NCBI GenBank assembly: GCA_016875735.1
Contig: VGOW01000020.1
Coordinates: forward strand, 1 to 58,153
DNA from: Chloroflexota bacterium
Lineage (GTDB): Bacteria; Chloroflexota; Anaerolineae; Anaerolineales; VGOW01
Direction of reading: 5' to 3'
Length of the DNA stretch: 58,153 nt
Shown: positions 42,122 through 51,428 of the stretch, piece after piece
Layout: every line of letters starts with the position of its first letter
How positions within the stretch are numbered: the first letter of the stretch is position 1
Notes under the pieces: model-generated
What the model was told of the DNA's origin: nothing
The model's input: the letters and a program-made list of their open reading frames with translations, nothing else
Database searches by the model: none
Made by a program: the position numbers and the translations under genes

Positions 42122-42403
42122 TCACCCCATCGCGCCGCCGGCCACCGAAGGCACGATGCGAAGCTGATCATTTTCTTTCAGCGCCGTGTTCTCGCCCTGC
42201 ATGTGCCGCACATCTTCCTGCCCGAGAAAAACATTGACGAAAGCGCGCAATTCGCCGCTGTCGGTGTAAAGGTGCTTGCGCAGATCGGGGTGGCGGGCGG
42301 TGAGATCGTTGAGCGCCGCGCCGACGGTGTTGCCGGAAACGGGAACTTCGGCGTTGCCTCCGGCGTAGGGCCGGAGCGGGGTGGGGATACGGATGGTTGC
42401 CAT
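42122..42403 (-). CDS. cysO: CysO/MoaD-like sulfur carrier protein
   Basis: 93 residues from ATG 42403. Ubiquitin-like fold: MATIRIPTPLRPYAGGNAEV, VGAALNDLTARHPDLRKHL and FVNVFLGQEDVRHMQGENTALKENDQLRIVPSVAGGAMG. The carrier Gly-Gly is followed by AMG, so three residues would have to be removed before thiocarboxylation; the JAMM peptidase encoded upstream is the obvious candidate. It would carry sulfur as a thiocarboxylate from MoeZ to CysM. Confidence 0.93.
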   Translation of the reverse strand: MATIRIPTPLRPYAGGNAEVPVSGNTVGAALNDLTARHPDLRKHLYTDSGELRAFVNVFLGQEDVRHMQGENTALKENDQLRIVPSVAGGAMG

Positions 42404-42420
42404 TCGAGAAAAGTCTCCTT

Positions 42421-42480
42421 CAATTCTGAACTTCAAATTCCAAACTCCAAACTTCCAAACGGGTTATCAAGTTTGGGCGC
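42421..42480. repeat. Heptad array between mec and cysO
   Basis: CAAATTC/CAAACTC/CAAACTT/CCAAACG units in seven-base register, with a short mirrored CAAGTTTGGG. Confidence 0.7.
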
Positions 42481-42486
42481 TTCGCG

Positions 42487-42915
42487 TTATGAAGCAAGTT
42501 GGAAAGTTTCTTCATTAAACTTGCTTCGGTCATCGCTCAACACCCACGAGCGGGCGTTGGCGGCTTTGCCTTTTTGCACCGAGACGATGAGATACGAATA
42601 CCACGGGAGCGCGTATTCGCGATCATATTCCGAAGCCTGCGCCGGGTGATCGGGGTGCGAATGAAAGACGCCGATCACGTCGAGGCCGAGCCGCTCGGCT
42701 TCCATTTCGCCGTCGAGCATATCCTGCGCGGTGATGAGGTAGCGATGATACTGCTCGCCGGACTCGAAGTTGTTGGCGAAGGGCCTGATGGCCTGCGCGG
42801 TTTTGCTTTCGCCGTTGGCCGCGCCGATGAGAATGCCCGCCCCTTCGTTGGGGTAGGCGGCCTCGAGGTGCGCGGAGATTTGAGAATAGAGGTTGGACGG
42901 GAGGATGAGGGCCAT
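42487..42915 (-). CDS. mec: JAMM/M67 metallopeptidase (Mec)
   Basis: 142 residues from ATG 42915. The JAMM zinc motif is complete: Glu in PNEGAGILIG and GVFHSHPDHPAQASEYD (HxHP...SxxD). In mycobacteria Mec releases cysteine from the CysO-cysteine adduct. Related enzymes also trim residues after Gly-Gly of the carrier, which the AMG tail of CysO here would require. It is located between cysM and cysO, separated by heptad arrays on each side. Confidence 0.93.
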   Translation of the reverse strand: MALILPSNLYSQISAHLEAAYPNEGAGILIGAANGESKTAQAIRPFANNFESGEQYHRYLITAQDMLDGEMEAERLGLDVIGVFHSHPDHPAQASEYDREYALPWYSYLIVSVQKGKAANARSWVLSDDRSKFNEETFQLAS

Positions 42916-42916
42916 G

Positions 42917-43020
42917 AAGGCGAGTAGCAGGCGGCAAGTTGCAAGTCGACTGTGGCAAGTGGCAAGTGCTCGTTCTCCTACCTGCCACCCGCTACCTGCC
43001 ACTTGCTACTTGTTGCTCCA
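42917..43020. repeat. Heptad-periodic inverted repeat between cysM and mec
   Basis: AGTAGCA/GGCGGCA/AGTTGCA ... TGTGGCA/AGTGGCA on one side and CTACCTG/CCACCCG/CTACCTG/CCACTTG/CTACTTG on the other, all in seven-base register. It includes the end of cysM. Confidence 0.82.
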
Positions 43021-43959
43021 GAATCTTTCCGAAAGGTATTTGAACCCGGCATCGGGGAAGATGGCGACGACGACGCCTTCGTCGAGCGTGCGCGCTACGT
43101 CGAGGGCGGCCACTGCCGCCGCGCCGGCCGAGATGCCCACGAACAACCCTTCTTCGCGCGCCAGCCGCAGAGTCATGCGTTGAGCCTCCTCGGTGTTCAC
43201 GCTCAAGTTTACATCGGCCAGCGTCTCATCGTAAATGGCCGGTTTGATCGCCGTGTCCATGTGTTTGAGGCCTTCGAGTCCGTGAAACGGCGCGTCGGGT
43301 TGGACGGCCACGAGTTGAATGGCCGGGTTGTATTCTTTGAGTCGGCGCCCCGTGCCGGTGAGCGTGCCGCTCGTTCCCAGTCCGGCCACGAAGTGAGTCA
43401 CTTGCCCGTCGGTCTGCTCGATGATCTCCGGGCCGGTGCTGAGATAGTGCGCCTGCCAGTTGGCCGGGTTGCTGTATTGATTGGCGTAATAGTAGCGGTC
43501 AGGGCGTTCGTGGGCGAGGCGGCGGGCTTCGAGGATCGCGCCATCGGAGCCTTCGAGCGGATCGGTGAGCACAATCTCCGCGCCGAGCGCGCGCAGGATG
43601 GAAAGGCGTTCGGGGCTGGCGTTGGCCGGGACGGCCAACGTGATTCCGATTCCGCGCGTCGCGCCGAAGGTGGCGTAGGCGATGCCCATGTTGCCGGAGG
43701 TGGAGTCGAGGAGGCGGCGCTCTCCCGATGAGTCGAGGTCGCCGTTCTCGAAGGCGGCGCGCAGGATGTTGGCGGCGGGGCGGTCTTTCACCGATCCGCT
43801 GGGGTTGAACCATTCGGCTTTGGCGAACACCTGCACGGCGGGGGCCAAATCGGCGGCGAGGCGGCTCAGGCGGATGAGCGGGGTGTTGCCCACCCGCGAT
43901 TCGAGCGTGGCCGGTTCGCTGTAAAGGAAGTTGAGTTTGGGTTGGGTGAGCATAGGCAT
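43006..43959 (-). CDS. cysM: CysM-type cysteine synthase (PLP-dependent)
   Basis: 317 residues from ATG 43959 (ATG 43953 possible). PLP-fold signatures: VGNTPLIRLSRLA, the PLP Lys in NPSGSVKDRPA, STSGNMGIAYA (substrate loop) and GLGTSGTLTGTGRRL. The carrier-dependent CysM enzymes use O-phosphoserine and CysO thiocarboxylate. Linkage to mec, cysO and moeZ supports that; the serA/serB-like genes 6 kb away could make phosphoserine. A structured leader precedes it. Confidence 0.95.
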   Translation of the reverse strand: MPMLTQPKLNFLYSEPATLESRVGNTPLIRLSRLAADLAPAVQVFAKAEWFNPSGSVKDRPAANILRAAFENGDLDSSGERRLLDSTSGNMGIAYATFGATRGIGITLAVPANASPERLSILRALGAEIVLTDPLEGSDGAILEARRLAHERPDRYYYANQYSNPANWQAHYLSTGPEIIEQTDGQVTHFVAGLGTSGTLTGTGRRLKEYNPAIQLVAVQPDAPFHGLEGLKHMDTAIKPAIYDETLADVNLSVNTEEAQRMTLRLAREEGLFVGISAGAAAVAALDVARTLDEGVVVAIFPDAGFKYLSERFWSNK

Positions 43960-43970
43960 CGAGTCTCTGG

Positions 43971-44069
43971 AAAACAAAAAGGCCAAATAGCGAAAAAAAA
44001 GAGCGGAACGCAATAGCACCGTCGGAAAACTGAATTTCCGGGGTTGCGCCCACTCTTCGCTATTTGGCC
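43971..44069 (-). terminator. Attenuator-like terminator in the cysM leader
   Basis: On the minus strand GGCCAAATAGCGAA (44069-44056) pairs perfectly over 14 bases with TTCGCTATTTGGCC (43994-43981), followed by TTTTTGTTTT. The enclosed 61 bases hold a further hairpin. It lies 12 bases before the cysM ATG. An upstream CTTCGCT (44105-44099) can pair with AGCGAAG (44061-44055) and would block the stem. Confidence 0.8.
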
Positions 44070-44110
44070 TTCGGTGTTTTGGTCAGGCTAGGGTACGAAG
44101 CGAAGGTGGG

Positions 44111-44158
44111 TCAGCGCCCCCGCTCCATACACATACAAGCCAGCATGATATTTCTCAT
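44111..44158 (-). CDS. Cys/Met-rich leader peptide of the cysM operon
   Basis: 15 codons and a TGA: MRNIMLACMCMERGR. It has two Cys codons (TGT) and four Met codons in total, with the ACMCM core just before the stop. The ATG lies 10 bases after a TATAAT, so it should be translated from a nearly leaderless RNA. Position between promoter and terminator matches amino-acid attenuation leaders. Too short for gene finders. Confidence 0.6.
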   Translation of the reverse strand: MRNIMLACMCMERGR

Positions 44159-44168
44159 AGTTATCTGG

Positions 44169-44196
44169 ATTATATCGCTCTGAGTTGGACTGTCAA
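44169..44196 (-). promoter_or_regulatory. Promoter of the cysM leader
   Basis: On the minus strand TTGACA (44196-44191), 16-base spacer, TATAAT (44174-44169); both hexamers are perfect. Start of transcription expected near 44162, four bases before the leader-peptide ATG. Confidence 0.85.
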
Positions 44197-44240
44197 GCCC
44201 GAAATCCTGAGAAGTTTATGAGCAGGGTTGCACAACCCGG

Positions 44241-44246
44241 TATAAT
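44241..44246 (+). promoter_or_regulatory. -10 element, leaderless start of the LysM-glycosidase gene
   Basis: TATAAT ends 6 bases before ATG 44253. A small dyad GGGTTG-CA-CAACCC (44225-44238) lies just upstream and could be an operator. Confidence 0.55.
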
Positions 44247-44252
44247 CGCCAC

Positions 44253-45800
44253 ATGAACTCGAATCAAAATCGGTTGATGCTCGCGGTGCTCGTCGGCGGG
44301 GTGGTGGTGTTCAGTTTCATCCTGTGGCAGATCACGCGCTTCGCCGTCGAGCCACTGCCGCCCACTGCCAGTGTGGACACGGCGCTCACGGAAATTGGGG
44401 CGGCGACTCAGAGCGCGACGGCCCCTTCGATCACAGCCGAACCCACCGGGACGCCGCCGCCGACTCTGCCCACCGAGCCGACTCTGGCCGCCACCGATGC
44501 GACGCCGACTCTCGCCCCCACCGAGACTCCGGTGCTGGCGATTGCCTCGCCCACCCTCCCGCCCACCGTCACTCCCACTCAACTCGGAACGTACATCGTT
44601 CAGCCCGGCGACACATTGTTCGGCATCTCGCTCCGCACCGGCGTATCGGTCGAAGAGATCAAAGGCGCGAACGGGCTGACGAGCAACATTATTTTTCCGG
44701 GACAGGTCCTCACCATTCTCGGCGTGTCGGGCACGTTCGCCACTTCCACGCCGCGCCCGACGACGGCGGCCACTGCAACGAAATCAGCCAGCGGCACGTT
44801 TGGCGCGGCGGCCATTCCGGGCCCGAGTCCCACATGGTCAGTGTATTCTTTTCCGGCGCGCGTTCCGGCGAGCGGCCCGAGCAAACTCGGCTTTCATGTC
44901 ACCCTCAATTCGGGCGGCGTGCTTGATTACGTTGCCGCCGTTCATCCGGCGGTGATGAAGGGCGTTGACGATATTGGCTTCCTCAAAGATGTGAAGACGC
45001 TCTCGCCGAACACGATCACCATCGGGCGATATGTAGTGGATCAGCCGGATATTGGCGGGGGCGACCCGGCGCAGAGGGCGGTTGATTTTGTGAACGCGTG
45101 GCTGCCGAAATATCAGGCCGCGCCGTATGTGGATTATTGGGAGGGTTGGAACGAGGTGACGTATCCAAACTATGAGTGGTACGCGGCCTTCGAGGCGGCG
45201 CGCGCTTGCGAAATGCAGAAGTATGGATTGAAGGCGGCCATCGGCGGATTCTCCACCGGCACACCGGAGCCGTGGCAATTCGAGGCGTTCATTCCGGCGA
45301 TAGAGACGGGCATTCGCTGTGGCGCGATTCTCACCACGCACGAGTACGGCGCGCCGACGATGTATTTGTGGTGGTCACAAGGCCTGCCAGAGAGTTATGG
45401 GCATCCGCCCGTTCCGGCCTACCCGGATCGCGGCCCGTTGATGGGGCGTTATCGTTTTCTGTATTACAACATGCTTCTGCCGCGCGGGCTGTACATCCCG
45501 CTGGTGATTTCGGAGACGGGCATCGACGGGGGCGCAGGCGCGGGACAGAGGCCCGGTTATTCCAACGCGCAGGGGTGGATGGGCTTTTGGGATTATTGGG
45601 GCGCGGAGTTGGGCCGCAACGACTCGATCAATTTCTACGTGGAACAGCTGGCGTGGTACGACAGTTTGCTGAGGCAAGACTCATTTGTCATCGGCGCGAC
45701 AATTTTCAACATTGCCGGTGGGAGCAATCCCACATGGGCTTCGTTCGAGGCTTCCAGCATCATTCCGAGTCTCACGGCGTACGCGCAGTCGTTGCGGTGA
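44253..45800 (+). CDS. Membrane-anchored LysM protein with glycoside-hydrolase-like domain
   Basis: 515 residues. One N-terminal membrane anchor (LMLAVLVGGVVVFSFILW), a ~80-residue Thr/Pro-rich linker, a LysM domain (GTYIVQPGDTLFGISLRTGVSVEEIKGAN... at ~110-155), another linker, and a ~310-residue TIM-barrel-like domain. The barrel has WEGWNEVTYPNYEW (candidate acid/base Glu) and PLVISETGIDGG (candidate nucleophile Glu), the spacing expected of clan-A retaining glycosidases. LysM targets peptidoglycan or chitin-like glycans, so it probably acts at the cell surface. Divergent from the cysM leader. Confidence 0.87.
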   Translation: MNSNQNRLMLAVLVGGVVVFSFILWQITRFAVEPLPPTASVDTALTEIGAATQSATAPSITAEPTGTPPPTLPTEPTLAATDATPTLAPTETPVLAIASPTLPPTVTPTQLGTYIVQPGDTLFGISLRTGVSVEEIKGANGLTSNIIFPGQVLTILGVSGTFATSTPRPTTAATATKSASGTFGAAAIPGPSPTWSVYSFPARVPASGPSKLGFHVTLNSGGVLDYVAAVHPAVMKGVDDIGFLKDVKTLSPNTITIGRYVVDQPDIGGGDPAQRAVDFVNAWLPKYQAAPYVDYWEGWNEVTYPNYEWYAAFEAARACEMQKYGLKAAIGGFSTGTPEPWQFEAFIPAIETGIRCGAILTTHEYGAPTMYLWWSQGLPESYGHPPVPAYPDRGPLMGRYRFLYYNMLLPRGLYIPLVISETGIDGGAGAGQRPGYSNAQGWMGFWDYWGAELGRNDSINFYVEQLAWYDSLLRQDSFVIGATIFNIAGGSNPTWASFEASSIIPSLTAYAQSLR

Positions 45801-45803
45801 GTC

Positions 45804-46046
45804 TCAGTATGTGAGTTTGCGGGCAGGGCAGGCGGGGAGTTGTGGAGCGGGATGAGGTGGTTGCGGCTGGGCAACCCTCTCGCGCGAGCCAGAGTCGCTC
45901 GGGCTGGTTCGAGCGCGGGCTTTCAGGATATGCAATAGTTCTTGCACGGCTTGTTGGTAGGCGGGGTGATCGATCTGCCGCTCGCTTTCGTAAGCGGCGA
46001 TGAGTTTGGCGAGACAGATGATCTGGGCTTGGGTCAGGAATTCCAT
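45804..46046 (-). CDS. Small hypothetical protein
   Basis: 80 residues. The first 45 (MEFLTQAQIICLAKLIAAYESERQ, then DHPAYQQAVQELLHIL) form a plausible amphipathic helical domain; the rest is Ser/Pro/Arg-rich. It is convergent with the LysM gene by 4 bases. No family recognised; it may be a real small gene because codon use and the helix pattern look natural, but support is thin. Confidence 0.4.
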   Translation of the reverse strand: MEFLTQAQIICLAKLIAAYESERQIDHPAYQQAVQELLHILKARARTSPSDSGSRERVAQPQPPHPAPQLPACPARKLTY

Positions 46047-46062
46047 AGTCTCTCAGTGAATC

Positions 46063-46099
46063 ACTGGCCGGAGGAAGAGTCTTTCCCCCGGCCAGTTTT
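46063..46099 (+). terminator. Terminator-like hairpin
   Basis: ACTGGCCGG/CCGGCCAGT stem followed by TTTTG on the plus strand; could end transcripts from the LysM gene 260 bases upstream. Confidence 0.65.
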
Positions 46100-46179
46100 G
46101 CTTCCCCCCACAGGCGGATCGCTTCAGAGTTTCCTCGCGCCCCGGCGGAGCCGAGAGCGCGAGGAATGACATCCATCTC

Positions 46180-49100
46180 CTATCTTCGAGTCGTGCCGGC
46201 CACTGTCCCGCTGTATCCCGAAACGCCGTCCGCGTTGTAGGCTTGCACGCGATACCAGTAGGTGGTGTTGCGAGTCAGGCCGGTGTTGATGAAGCGGGTG
46301 GTGTTGCGCGGCAGGGCGGCGATGCGTATCCATGTCGCGCCGCCATTGAGACTGCGTTCGACGTAGAAGCCTGTCTCGTTCGTGGCGTTGTCGCGCCAGC
46401 GGATGGTGATCGAGTTCCGGGTTCTATCGGAGACGCGCAGGTTGGAGGGCGCTTGCGGGACTTCGCCCGGCGTTACGACGCTCACGCTGAGGGTGTACGG
46501 CGAGGCGTCGATGGCGTTGTAGGCTCGCACGCGATACCAATAAGTTGCCTTCGGCGCAACGCCACTGTCAACATAGGTCGTTGTGTTCGCGGCCACCGAT
46601 GGGGCGATGACGGCGAACGTTCCGGGCACGCCTGCGTTATCGGGCGCGCGTTCCACTGTGAAGCCCTGCTCGTTGTTGGCATTGTCCGTCCATGTGAGGG
46701 TGACAGTGGGCGGGTTGGGGCCGGGCGCCGAGGGCACGGCGGGCGGAATATCGGGCGTGGTCACGTTCACGATGGTCGTCTGCTGTGAGTCGCCTGCGCC
46801 GTTGTAGGCGAACACGCGGTAGTAATACGTGGTGGCCGGAGCCACGGTGTTGTCGGTGTACGAGATGGGGGCTGGCGCAACCGCCACACTCCGCGCGACG
46901 TTGAAGGTCGTCAGGCCGGTGGTGAAGGCGGCGTCGAGCGCGCGCTCCACACGGAAGCCGTTCTCGGTTCCGGCGTTGTCTGTCCATGCCAGATCGACTT
47001 GATAGGCGTTGACCGCAACAGCCGAGAGCGCAGTCGGATCGTTCGGCGGGCCCTGCGTGCACATCTGCACCGGCCCGTTGACGTTCCAGCCGGAACTGCC
47101 GGCCGAGTTGGCCGCCTCGACCACGTAGTTGTAGCATTTTCCGAGAACCGGCGGGGTGTACGGGGTGGTGGGGTTCCCCCAGATCACGTCGACCTGAGTG
47201 AAGTCGCCATCGGTGAACGAGACGCCGCCAAAGCCGGTGGTGCTGGGGAATTCGGCGATCTTGGTGAGAGTGGCGCCCACCGCCGCATCGGCGCGGAAGA
47301 CGAGCCACTTGGTTTCATTGTCGCTGCCGTCGTACCACGACATCTGAATCCAGTTCGGGCCGCTGTTCACGTAACGCAGATTCTCTGGCAACAGGGGCAA
47401 GTCCCACGGCGTCTTGGCAATCACTTCCACCGAAGCCGGGCCGTAGCCCGCGCCGTTGAAGGCTTCCACTTTGTAGGTGTAGCTCTTGTTGACGTTGATG
47501 GCTGTGTTGACCAGTTGAGTGTTGTTCGCGCCCAACACGATGGCGAGTTTGTCCCACGAGGCGGCGGTCGCGCCAACACCGTATCTGATCCACACGCGGT
47601 AACCCTCAGCGCCGGCCACTGCATCCCATGTGATGGTTTGGGTGTAGGCTTCAATCACGCCTGTGGCGGGGTTGATCATGCCGCCCACACATGCGCCGGT
47701 GACGGGATCGCATTCCGGTGAGACGCGGACTCCGGTCACTTGGGCGGGCAGGGCGGCGGTGGTGTCGGCCACAGCCACAGGGTAGGGCGCGCCCATACCG
47801 GTGGTGTGCCACACTGCGTAGGAGAGGCCGCCCCAGTTATCGCGCAGAGGCTCGGTGATGAAACCGGCCAACTCCAACTCAGCCGAGACTTCGGCCAGCC
47901 CGAACTCGTCGCTCAGGTAGTTCGGTTCGAGCGGGTAGTTGGCGCTCCACGGGCGCGGCGGGCCTTCGGGCCGCACGGTGGAATTATCGTTTTCGCGCAG
48001 GTGTTCCATGAACTCGCGGGTGTGAGTTTGCCATAGGGCTTCGGCGCGAACGCTGAGCGTGGCTGACGGATCGGCGGTGAACCGATAGGTCACTTCATCC
48101 CAGTTGCGGCCATTGGGGTAGCGCGTGGATTGGCCGGTGGCCGAGTTGTATTCCTCGTAGGGAACGAAGGTGGCCGGGTCGTAGTTCCAGAATTTGACGC
48201 CCGACTGGCGATACTTGGAGTAGTCGAAGCCGCGAGGCGGGATGCGGTTGTCGAAGAGGATGAAGTCGTTCAGCACATCCAGCGAGGGCGTGCAGGCGGT
48301 CACATCATCGTTGTTGCAGGCGCCGGTGATGCGCTGATAGATCATCACGGCGTTGCTGCCTGTCGCGGTGGCGTCGATCACCGGCGATTGCGCCAATTGC
48401 AAACCGGCTTGGGGGCTGGCGTCGGTATGCAGGGTGGCGGTGGCGCTGTCGTAGTAGCCGGATTGATAGACGACTTTGCCGTTGCCATCCTTCACCGCCA
48501 AGTTGATCCAGAGGCGGCGCCCATCGGGGTAGCCGGAGGGGACGCGGTGGCCGGTGTTGTTGATCACTTTGACTTTGACTTCCCAGATGCCGTTGGTTGC
48601 ATCCACCAAAGTCGGGGCTTGGCTGATCTCCACATCCACGCCGTCTTGCATCATGATCTCGGTGTTGCGCTGGTTGCGATCCCACATCGAGTCGCGGTTG
48701 GAGAGCATGCCGGGGAAGATGCGCGGGTCGTTGCCGGTGCCCACCCAGAATCCGCCAGCGCCTTCGCCGCCGACTTCGATGTCCACTTCGGGGTACAGCT
48801 CTTTCATGATCATCGGCAGGTCGCGGTTGGCGCCGGCCAGTTTGTGGACGGCGGTGTTGGTGCGCGTCTTCGAGTACGGCCAGCCGCCCGGCTCGCCGTA
48901 GGGGTCGGAGTTGAAGCTGCCGGTCACAGCGTCGCTGTATTCATGCGAGAGGCGCGGCATGTGGCAGTCTTGGCAGGTTTTGGCCTCGGCCCCGGCGCTG
49001 TAGGCGCTGTACTTCCATTCGGTGTACGTGCGCTGTTCGGGCATGCCGTGATTGAGAATCGGGATGGTCACTTTGTGGCATGCGCCGCAGAACTCGGAGG

Positions 49101-51348
49101 TTTGGATGAAGGCCTTGCCCGGCGGGCTGTTAGGGTACATGGCCGTCGAGTGTTCGGGCGAGACCGATTGGCACTGATAGCACGGCGTCCCGTTGGGGTT
49201 GAGCGGCACGCCAGCGGGAACGTCGAGCTGGATGAGCAGTTCGCCCAACAGACCGATGGCCGGTTGGCCGCCGATGTCGTTGCCCCATATGTCGATCCAG
49301 CCGGGCGGATACACGCCGTAAGTTTGGCCGGTGTAATCGCCGCCCACACTGTAACCGCCCGGGGCGGTCGGGTTTTCGACGAGAGGCAGATCGGACATGT
49401 AGATGTTGGCCGTGCCGGGGTAGCGCCCGACATACATCATGCCATCGGCGAATTGCAGTGAGGCGTTGCCGTAGGGGTTGCCTTCGGCCAGAGTGAGGTC
49501 GCCTTCTTGATCGACGAACGGGTTGCCGCTGTGCGGCCAATCGTCGATTCCGGCCATGAGATTCCACACCGGGTCGTTCGGATCGAGATCGGCTCGTTTG
49601 TAGGTGACGGCGCCAATGGCGCGGTGGCACATTTCGCAGGGGATGCCTTCGTCGTCGGTGGAGAGCAGGATCGAGTGAAGCATTTGGCTTCCGTCACCGG
49701 ATCCATTCAATGCCGGGTCGAAGCGGCCCGAATACCAGCCGTTGGGGCTGTGACAGCGGAAGCACATGTTGCCGCCGCCGTCTTGGCCGGTGGCGCTTTG
49801 CAGGGCCGAGTTGACGATGATCTCGTTGGCGCGGAAGATGGGATCGCGCGCGGTGTTGGCGCTGTAGCCGCCGACGTAGTCGCTGTGGCACTGCGCGCAC
49901 TGGGCGATGATCTGATCTTGGCGCGAGGCTTGATTGAAACCGTGAATCTGGCTGCCGGTGGGCGAGTAGGGGTTGATGCCGCGCACGGCAATGGCTTCGA
50001 TGAGCGACTTCTTGATGATGCGCGGTTTGCCGGAGTGCGAGTTGTGGCATTGGTTGCACAGCTCACCCGATTGGATGGAGGGCCAGTTTGGTCCCGAGCC
50101 GCTGAAGTGCGTTTCGTACGCGCCGCTCGCCAGAATGTATTTCGTGTCCGGGTTCTCCACCAATGGATCGAATTGATAATCCAATCCATCGAAGGCCATG
50201 GCTTCCATCGCCGCGTAAATCCAGATGCGGGCCAGGTTGGCCGTTCCGGTGGTCAAAGTGCACGTCAGACTTCCGGCCTTGCATCCCGACACGCCGTTGA
50301 TGTCGGCTCCCGCTTCGGGGTAGCTGGCCAGTGTTTGGAAGGTGACTGTGCCGAGCGAGTCGCCGAGGTTGGCCGGGTTGGGCACGGTCACCGTGACCGG
50401 GGCGGGCAGGGTGACGAGTGTCTTGACTTGATAGGGGAATGCCAGATCGAGCGCGTCAATATACGTGGCGACCGTTGTGCCGTTGGGGATGAAGGTGACG
50501 GCGACGGCCTCTTCCCAGATGCCGGGTGCGCCGGGAATTGGGGAAGTAGGATTCGGATTCTTGTACGAAGTGCCGTCGTAAATGAGGTGGCCGGTTCCAG
50601 CCGTTGCCGGGTCGTTGCCCCACGTGCCGCCCTGTGGGTAGCCGGGTGTGCTGATGGCCGGAGGAACATACGTGCCGCCTTTGATGAGCACGACCCGAGG
50701 CGCAAAGACACCGGGCGATGTCTCCGTCATCTGGTCGGCTTTGATCTGGCCGTTGGCATCTTTGTAGATGATGCCTTGATAGTAGGCCAGTTTGGTTCCA
50801 TGTCAGGCCATACAACTTTCGGAGCCGGGGCGGATCGTTTCTTGATGCTCGATCTGATTCACCGACATGGGCCGGTCTTCGTAGGTTTCGAGCACGAAGG
50901 GGTGGCCGTCGATCAGCACGTTCCAATAAGGCAGGTCTTGAGTCTTCGACCAGCCTTTGGGCGCGTGAGCGCCGCCGTCACTGCCGCCGTACACTGTGCG
51001 GTTCCCAGCGGCGATCATGAAGGAGTTGTACTGATCGGTGTGACAGCCCTTGCACACTTCCATATCGAAGTGCACTTTGGGGTAGAGCATCGGATTCTTT
51101 GGCGATGCCGCATCGGCCACGTGCGCCGCCGCCCCCTCGTGGCAGGTCACGCATTCGAGGCCGGAGTGCCCTCCGGCTTCCGCCTCGGTCACGCTGGCCG
51201 CATGGCAGCCCACGCAATCGGCCCCGATGGTTGTGGCCGCCGCTCGGGCGTTGGCCTTCGGCGCCGCCGCCGCGGTGGCGGCCAGCGCCAGGCTAATGGC
51301 GAGCACTGCGATTGCAGTTGCGATGAAGAGCAGTTTTTTATCTCGCAT
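46180..51348 (-). CDS. Secreted multiheme c-type cytochrome with FnIII repeats, interrupted by in-frame TGA
   Basis: 1722 codons from ATG 51348 (GGGAG eight bases upstream) to 46180. Signal peptide residues 1-29. CXXCH motifs: CVGCH (45), CVTCH (66), CKGCH (99), CMA-TGA-H (179), CNQCH (431), CAQCH, CFRCH, CEMCH, CGACH and CQDCH, giving nine intact motifs, one interrupted by TGA and one CYQCQ lacking His. The frame on both sides of the TGA (50803-50805) is the same, and the sequence after it (HGTKLAYYQGIIYKDANG) is a sensible continuation. Residues ~1200-1722 hold about five fibronectin III domains. Probably an extracytoplasmic electron-transfer or redox enzyme. The TGA may encode selenocysteine or be a nonsense mutation. 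Divergent from a NarL-type regulator. Confidence 0.8.
50746..50805 (-). other. In-frame TGA with downstream nested hairpin
   Basis: The TGA at 50805-50803 replaces the second Cys codon of CXXCH. Downstream, CTGGCC/GGCCAG (50790-50785 with 50751-50746) encloses GGCATC/GATGCC (50775-50770 with 50760-50755) and a 9-base loop. This lies in the zone where bacterial SECIS elements occur, but the loop lacks the usual GU-containing signature, so it is only suggestive. Confidence 0.3.
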
Positions 51349-51428
51349 TGTGCATTCTCCCTTTCTAAGATTAGCGAAATCTTCTAACTCTTATGGGGGA
51401 TGCGCCCCAGAGATGACAGGGGTACGAT

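Noticed and set aside
43960-44162. T-box or SAM riboswitch in the cysM leader
   Set aside because: No T-box bulge sequence or SAM-I core was found; the Cys-codon ORF and alternative stems explain the region better.
50746-50805. Definitive SECIS element
   Set aside because: The hairpin is real but its loop lacks the usual GU feature and spacing is uncertain; kept only as a suggestion.
49507-51387. 626-codon open frame on the plus strand, antisense to the cytochrome gene
   Set aside because: It is a high-GC shadow frame; the minus strand has signal peptide, ribosome-binding site, heme motifs and FnIII domains.
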